Assembly: GCA_032622095.1 (NCBI GenBank)
Contig: CP136066.1
Coordinates: 114,349,319 to 114,413,318, forward strand
Origin: Siphonodentalium dalli
Taxonomy: Eukaryota; Mollusca; Scaphopoda; Gadilida; Siphonodentaliidae
Length of the DNA: 64,000 nt
Direction: 5' to 3'
In this document: piece after piece, positions 59,396 to 64,000 of the stretch
Numbering within the stretch: position 1 is the first letter of the stretch
How the letters are laid out: every line of letters begins with the position of its first letter
The notes under the pieces: model-generated
Databases searched by the model: none
What the model was told of the DNA's origin: nothing
What the model saw: the letters and a program-made list of their open reading frames with translations, nothing else
Translations under genes and position numbers: made by a program

Positions 59396-61165
59396 TAATA
59401 AAAACTGTTTGGCTGGACCATTGGTGCTAAAAAATGTACACATGGGTCAATTGACCCGGGGAGTGTCATGGGATTGGTGCCATTGACATCAGATGTCTTA
59501 AAAGGACAATAATAATTAATTATACACACAAAATGGTCGGAATTTTGTAATAAAGATTGCTTCGCATGGGTAAATTGACACGAATATTGTCACGAGATAG
59601 GTGTTGTTAACATCTGATTCAGACGACTTAAAGGGGCATAAACAATTCTAATTTAAAAAATGAATCATATACACAAAATGGTTAGACTCTGGTCGCCGGA
59701 AATTGGTATACAGGGGTAAATTGACCCGGGCAAACTTAAAGGGGAACTTATAGATTATATTATAGAGATGAGCAATTCTTATCAGCTTAAACGATATGTA
59801 GTAAAATTGGTACACATGGGATCCCATGACTAGGGGAATGTCATGGGATTGGCGCCTTGGACATCAGATGACATAAAGGGGGGTTTGTAAAATATGTTAA
59901 CATAGCTTATCAATTAAAAGCATTTATCATCTCAGAAGATATATGGGAAAATTGGTACACAGAGATAATATGAAATTGGGCGTGTCATGGGATTGGTGCC
60001 GTTGACATCAGATGACTTAAAGAAGTACTAGTAATTAGCAATAAAGAGCGTTTATTATCAACTTAAAAGTAGAGGTAACTTTATCCAGAGTTTCATGCAA
60101 TATATATGTGATGCTTATCTCAGGTGACTAATACATAGTTTAAATGACTGGAGGGGGCACTAATAATGTGTTCATTCTTTACCTGAGCAATGCCAGGTAC
60201 CCTATCTAGTAATTGATACAGATATGATGGACTTATTTTTTGTATGGTGGAATGATTAGGTCCCGCGCTGACAGCACCCCTCCTCTCGTGCAAGTTTCCT
60301 CACCAAGCAGGTACTCACATATCTAAATTATTGTTCCTTCAATACATTGAAACTCCACAAGTACTACAGGGCATCAGATGAATATTTAAACTAAACTGTT
60401 TAAAAAATGGAAAGATTCTTTGCAAACTTCAAGCTTCTGTTGGCCCATCAGAGGAGATACTGTAGGGAATCTTTTTGAACAAACCACTTTGATTTTAAAT
60501 GGAAGTGCGCGACTAAAATATTGTAATCTGTGGGTAACATCAAGTGTGGTTTCTTCACTGCTTCAAGATTGCTGACTAATATTGATTTGAATTTATAGAT
60601 ATTGGGATGAAATATCTCCAAATATTGACAGTAGAATTCTTGTCTATAGGCTCTATAAAAGCTGGTAATTTAGTGACACAGCTGGGGGATAATACAAATG
60701 GAAACACTTTAGAAATGACTTATTGAAAGATGCAATTGCCCACATGCCTGTAAATATATTCATTATTGACTGAATGTAATGCAGAACCGCATGCACTGTA
60801 TCTGTAATTGATAAACATCTTGCAATAGTTATTTCATTTATAACACTGGTTATACATGTTGGTATATCTTAAAAGGATAAGATATAAAAATGTCGTTTCA
60901 TCTCATTGATAGAGGCAATATTATTTTCATCTCATGCATCCATGAAATGTTGGAAGGTCTTCTCCCCAACTTGTTTTCAGAGGCCATATATCCAGGACAA
61001 TGGAGAGAGAGAGAAAGAGAAATACTGTCAAAACTATTTATTCAAATTCGGGAAAAGTCCATAACAACAATATCTAATATGTGCTCTATAGTAGTACATA
61101 CATGTATATATTAAAGTATGGAGCTTCAAAGATAAAATGAGAGTTGCACAAAATATTGTATTTAA

Positions 61166-61323
61166 GAAATGAATGTAGTGGGTGTGCATGTGTTATTGGG
61201 GGACATGGCGCTGTGGTCGTTTGGGGACATTGGGCAAAGCGGTTGACACTAAATGTGCCCCAACAACCTATGTGCAGTATCTCTCAATAACACACATGCA
61301 TAAACCCACTGCATTCATTTCTT
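61166..61323. mobile_element. 158-bp MITE-like hairpin (copy 2)
   Basis: Paralogue of 30412-30569, with a few substitutions in both arms. Confidence 0.6.
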
Positions 61324-62949
61324 TATTTATATAGCTTTTTAATTGTTTATTCCCATAAACAAGACAGTCAATGACTGTGGGTCGCTCACCAGACTTTAAA
61401 GACTGAGAAGACTGAGACTCTGAAGACTACAAGGGTCAGCAATTGACAATATCACTTAAGACAAGTAGTTCTAAACAGGGACATAGCTGGAGGTTCTCAG
61501 ATGAGCAAGGCTCGTCAACTGAAATTTCCAATTGCACACCACTGACAAATCTCCAATCTCTTACCTTTTAAAGAAAACAACCATACCACAGTACTAAGTT
61601 CACAAAAATCCTTTTGCACATCCCTCTTAGATTGAATTTTACAACTGGTACCAGTACTTCAAGCTCTCAAACGTTTGAAAATTACAAACCAAATAAAGTT
61701 AAAATTTGTGGCCAATTTGGTCCAACAGTTTAACCTGAAGTAGGAACATATGGACTGTTGGTTTAAAAACATACATGAGGGAAAAACAAACCAAACTATG
61801 AGAACAATTCTAACCTATTTTTTATGTGAACATCTAATCTACAACTAATGTTATACCAGGCATGGAATTTTCAACTGTTTAAATTTTGATCAAATAGGGG
61901 GTAAAAACTCCACCGCTCTACATTCCTTCCCCGTTGCCTCCAACATTGCCCCCACCCAGGCTTCCTAGAAATCAATATTATTATACCAGTACCAAACAGG
62001 ATAGAGGAGAGTTAAATCTCTTATCTCTGCCCCTATTAGAACAAATGTGAATCCCCATCTATGAGATCCATTCATCTAGTAATATCAATATACCCCCACT
62101 ATCCAATAGGGTATGATTTCACCTGGATGAGTGGTGGTTAACAAAATAATATTGGGACAGCCAAGTCTGTATTTAGAGTGTCTGACCTCTGCAGAATGAG
62201 GTCCACAAAAGGTGAATTTAATGACACTATTCCCCAAGGTGGAATAGCACAACGTATTCACTCTCTGGGGACCTCATTTCCTAACGAGAGGCCAATCACG
62301 ATCGACAGATGTTTAACCCATACCTTGGCGATAGCGATTAGCTATAACTGATAATTGGTCAAAGATATGATCACAGTAATACATATATCAGTACTTGAAC
62401 TTAAAATCAAAAGCTCAAATAATTTGTCTTAAAGTATTTGGGGTGGGGGAGGAGTCGATTTAAATCTCATAACTCTGTCCCTATTCACACAATGACCTCT
62501 CACTGTGAGATCCAATGGTTTAGCCATTAATAAATTTGACAGATAGGATAAAAATTATCCAGCCAGCAGGTTGTTTGTCTTTACCTTCATACAACCACCC
62601 CCTAGAGCTTTGTAACATAATGTCACCACTCAATTAATAACAGATTTCGCTTGGAATGACATCTATTAAAGGTACTCTCATATACTCTGGATATTGGATG
62701 TTCACATGGCAATTTATTGCTATCATTATATTACATGCAACTATTGCAAATAAAATCTTCATATCTTCAAAAAAGGACATCACACCTAATTAATGGTATA
62801 CAACTAAAACAAATTGGTGTCAATGAATTTTTTTTTTTTAATTAAATATTTTTTTTATTTAATATAAAAGTTTTTTAATATTTTTTGCGTGTTAAATTGA
62901 GTGAGGAAATTCAATCTAAAAAAAAAATTTAAATTAAAAAAAAAAAAAA

Positions 62950-63348
62950 AAAAAAAGGGGTCATAACTCCTTTAAAATAAATCGGATCAAACCCAAATTC
63001 GAACTTGATCTGTATTTTGGGCTGATAATCTCACATACCAAATTTGGTCAATCAGATGAAATTGTTTTTGAGTTATGGCAGCATGTGTAAATTATAAGTA
63101 AAAAAGGGCCATAACCAGCCAAAACTGTAAAAAAAAAAAAAACTCGATTCAAACCCATATTCGAACTCGAACTGTATTTTGGGCTGAGAAACCTGTATAC
63201 AAAATTTGGTTCCGATCAAATAGAAAATGTTAGAGTTATCGCATTATGCCTAAAGTGTCTACGGACGGACAGACAGACAGATGGATGAACGACGAGTGGT
63301 CAATCCGGACATTGACACTATGTGTACCATACTATGGTATAGGTACAC
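62950..63348 (+). repeat. GGGCCATAAC tandem-unit element with terminal hairpin (copy 2)
   Basis: Paralogue of 32190-32588. It has extra A-run length (about 62936-62956 and 63128-63141) and a segment CTGTATTTTGGGCTG absent from copy 1. It ends with the same GTGTACC...GGTACAC hairpin (63322-63348). Confidence 0.65.
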
Positions 63349-64000
63349 ATAAAAAGTTTTGTCTCATGCAGAGTACATGTACAAGAAAAATGTATCAAAG
63401 TTCAAACCTGTTGTGCCTCTTTAATATTTCTATTCACATTTGTAATCAATTGAAATCAATGTCGAAAAAGCTTTCCATTAATATATAAATAAAACAAACT
63501 AGACCTACAGTTCTAAAAGTGTTTTGAATAATTATTTTGTTCTCATAGACTGATACAGAGCTCTCAAGTTGTCTTCCCATGCAACCAACAAATCTACTAA
63601 ACACAATCACATTATTAACCTCAAATAGTAATGCAATTAAACAATAAAACCAGATTATGCCTTTAAGATGAAATTTAAATAACCATGCATATAAAATATA
63701 AAAGCATAAACATTCCATCTATGATATCTCATCATACGGCCAACACATCTGCTAGCAGTTAATGGACCTATCCGTACGTCCCGCCCACCTGTAGACTGCA
63801 TGGTTACTGTTACTACGCACCACAAGCCATCTCAATTCCGCTATCTCTTCAGTGCTAAAATAGCTTCTGATGAGAAAGGACTGTGTTGTTAAACGCCATG
63901 TAACACGATAATATAGGTCCCTTCTGAATATCACGATTTTCAAGATACCTTTGTGTGTATATATGCAACATGTAAAAGTGACTGTCATTAGATATAAACA

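Larger units (their letters stand above)
55745..64000 (+). repeat. Segmental duplication, copy 2
   Basis: Direct copy of 23268-33597 continuing beyond the window end. It lacks the Helitron (site 57971|57972), the TTAA MITE (site 63663-63666) and 224 bp at 60315|60316. It carries a 1289-bp insertion at 58107-59395. The 17-C tract of copy 1 (23716) is short and interrupted here (CCCCCGCCCC at about 56193). Confidence 0.92.

Overview
This is an AT-rich eukaryotic window dominated by transposable elements and dispersed tandem-repeat elements. The style of the repeats points to a lophotrochozoan, most likely a mollusc. Examples are a SINE ending in AAAGCGACATTAAACC plus (CAAT)n, tandem units carrying GGGCCATAACTC, many CTAG-ended Helitrons, and long G/C homopolymers. 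That assignment is inference. No bacterial-type operons, CRISPR arrays, rRNA or tRNA genes were seen.

One host gene can be assembled with confidence. It is a minus-strand, four-coding-exon gene (14831 down to 4437) for a 217-residue secreted two-EF-hand protein of the MCFD2 family. All three introns have GT/AG borders and compatible phases. Its 8-kb last intron hosts a fold-back element (about 5812-9530, with a PHD-finger fragment inside) and a decayed Ty3/gypsy retrotransposon (about 9690-12480). A 35-bp minisatellite abuts the last splice acceptor. A non-coding first exon near 17453 is possible. A second, weakly supported minus-strand coding stretch lies at 53.9-55.3 kb, next to a LINE reverse-transcriptase tail.

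Layout: 1-4.4 kb, short dispersed repeats; 4.4-14.9 kb, the MCFD2-like gene; 15-18.4 kb, a SINE and a TTAA-flanked MITE; 18.4-19.9 kb, two Helitrons; 20.4-22.7 kb, a 2.3-kb diverged palindrome; 23.27-33.6 kb, copy 1 of a segmental duplication; 34.9-40.3 kb, tandem-repeat elements and MITEs with long inverted repeats; 41.3-42.85 kb, two abutting Helitrons; 43-49 kb, old repeats and hairpins; 49.9-52.4 kb, two hAT elements with 8-bp target duplications; 53.8-55 kb, palindromes; 55.745-64.0 kb, copy 2 of the duplication, running off the end.

The two duplicated copies (23268 onward and 55745 onward) act as a natural experiment. Each is the empty site for insertions in the other. This fixes the exact ends of a 2.8-kb Helitron (A|T insertion, no target duplication), a 359-bp piggyBac-like MITE (TTAA), and a 1.29-kb element with no recognisable superfamily (3-bp TAA duplication, hairpins near both ends, internal tandem repeats). 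The last is the best candidate here for something not well described. The duplication may be genuine or may be unmerged haplotypes in the assembly; the window alone cannot decide.
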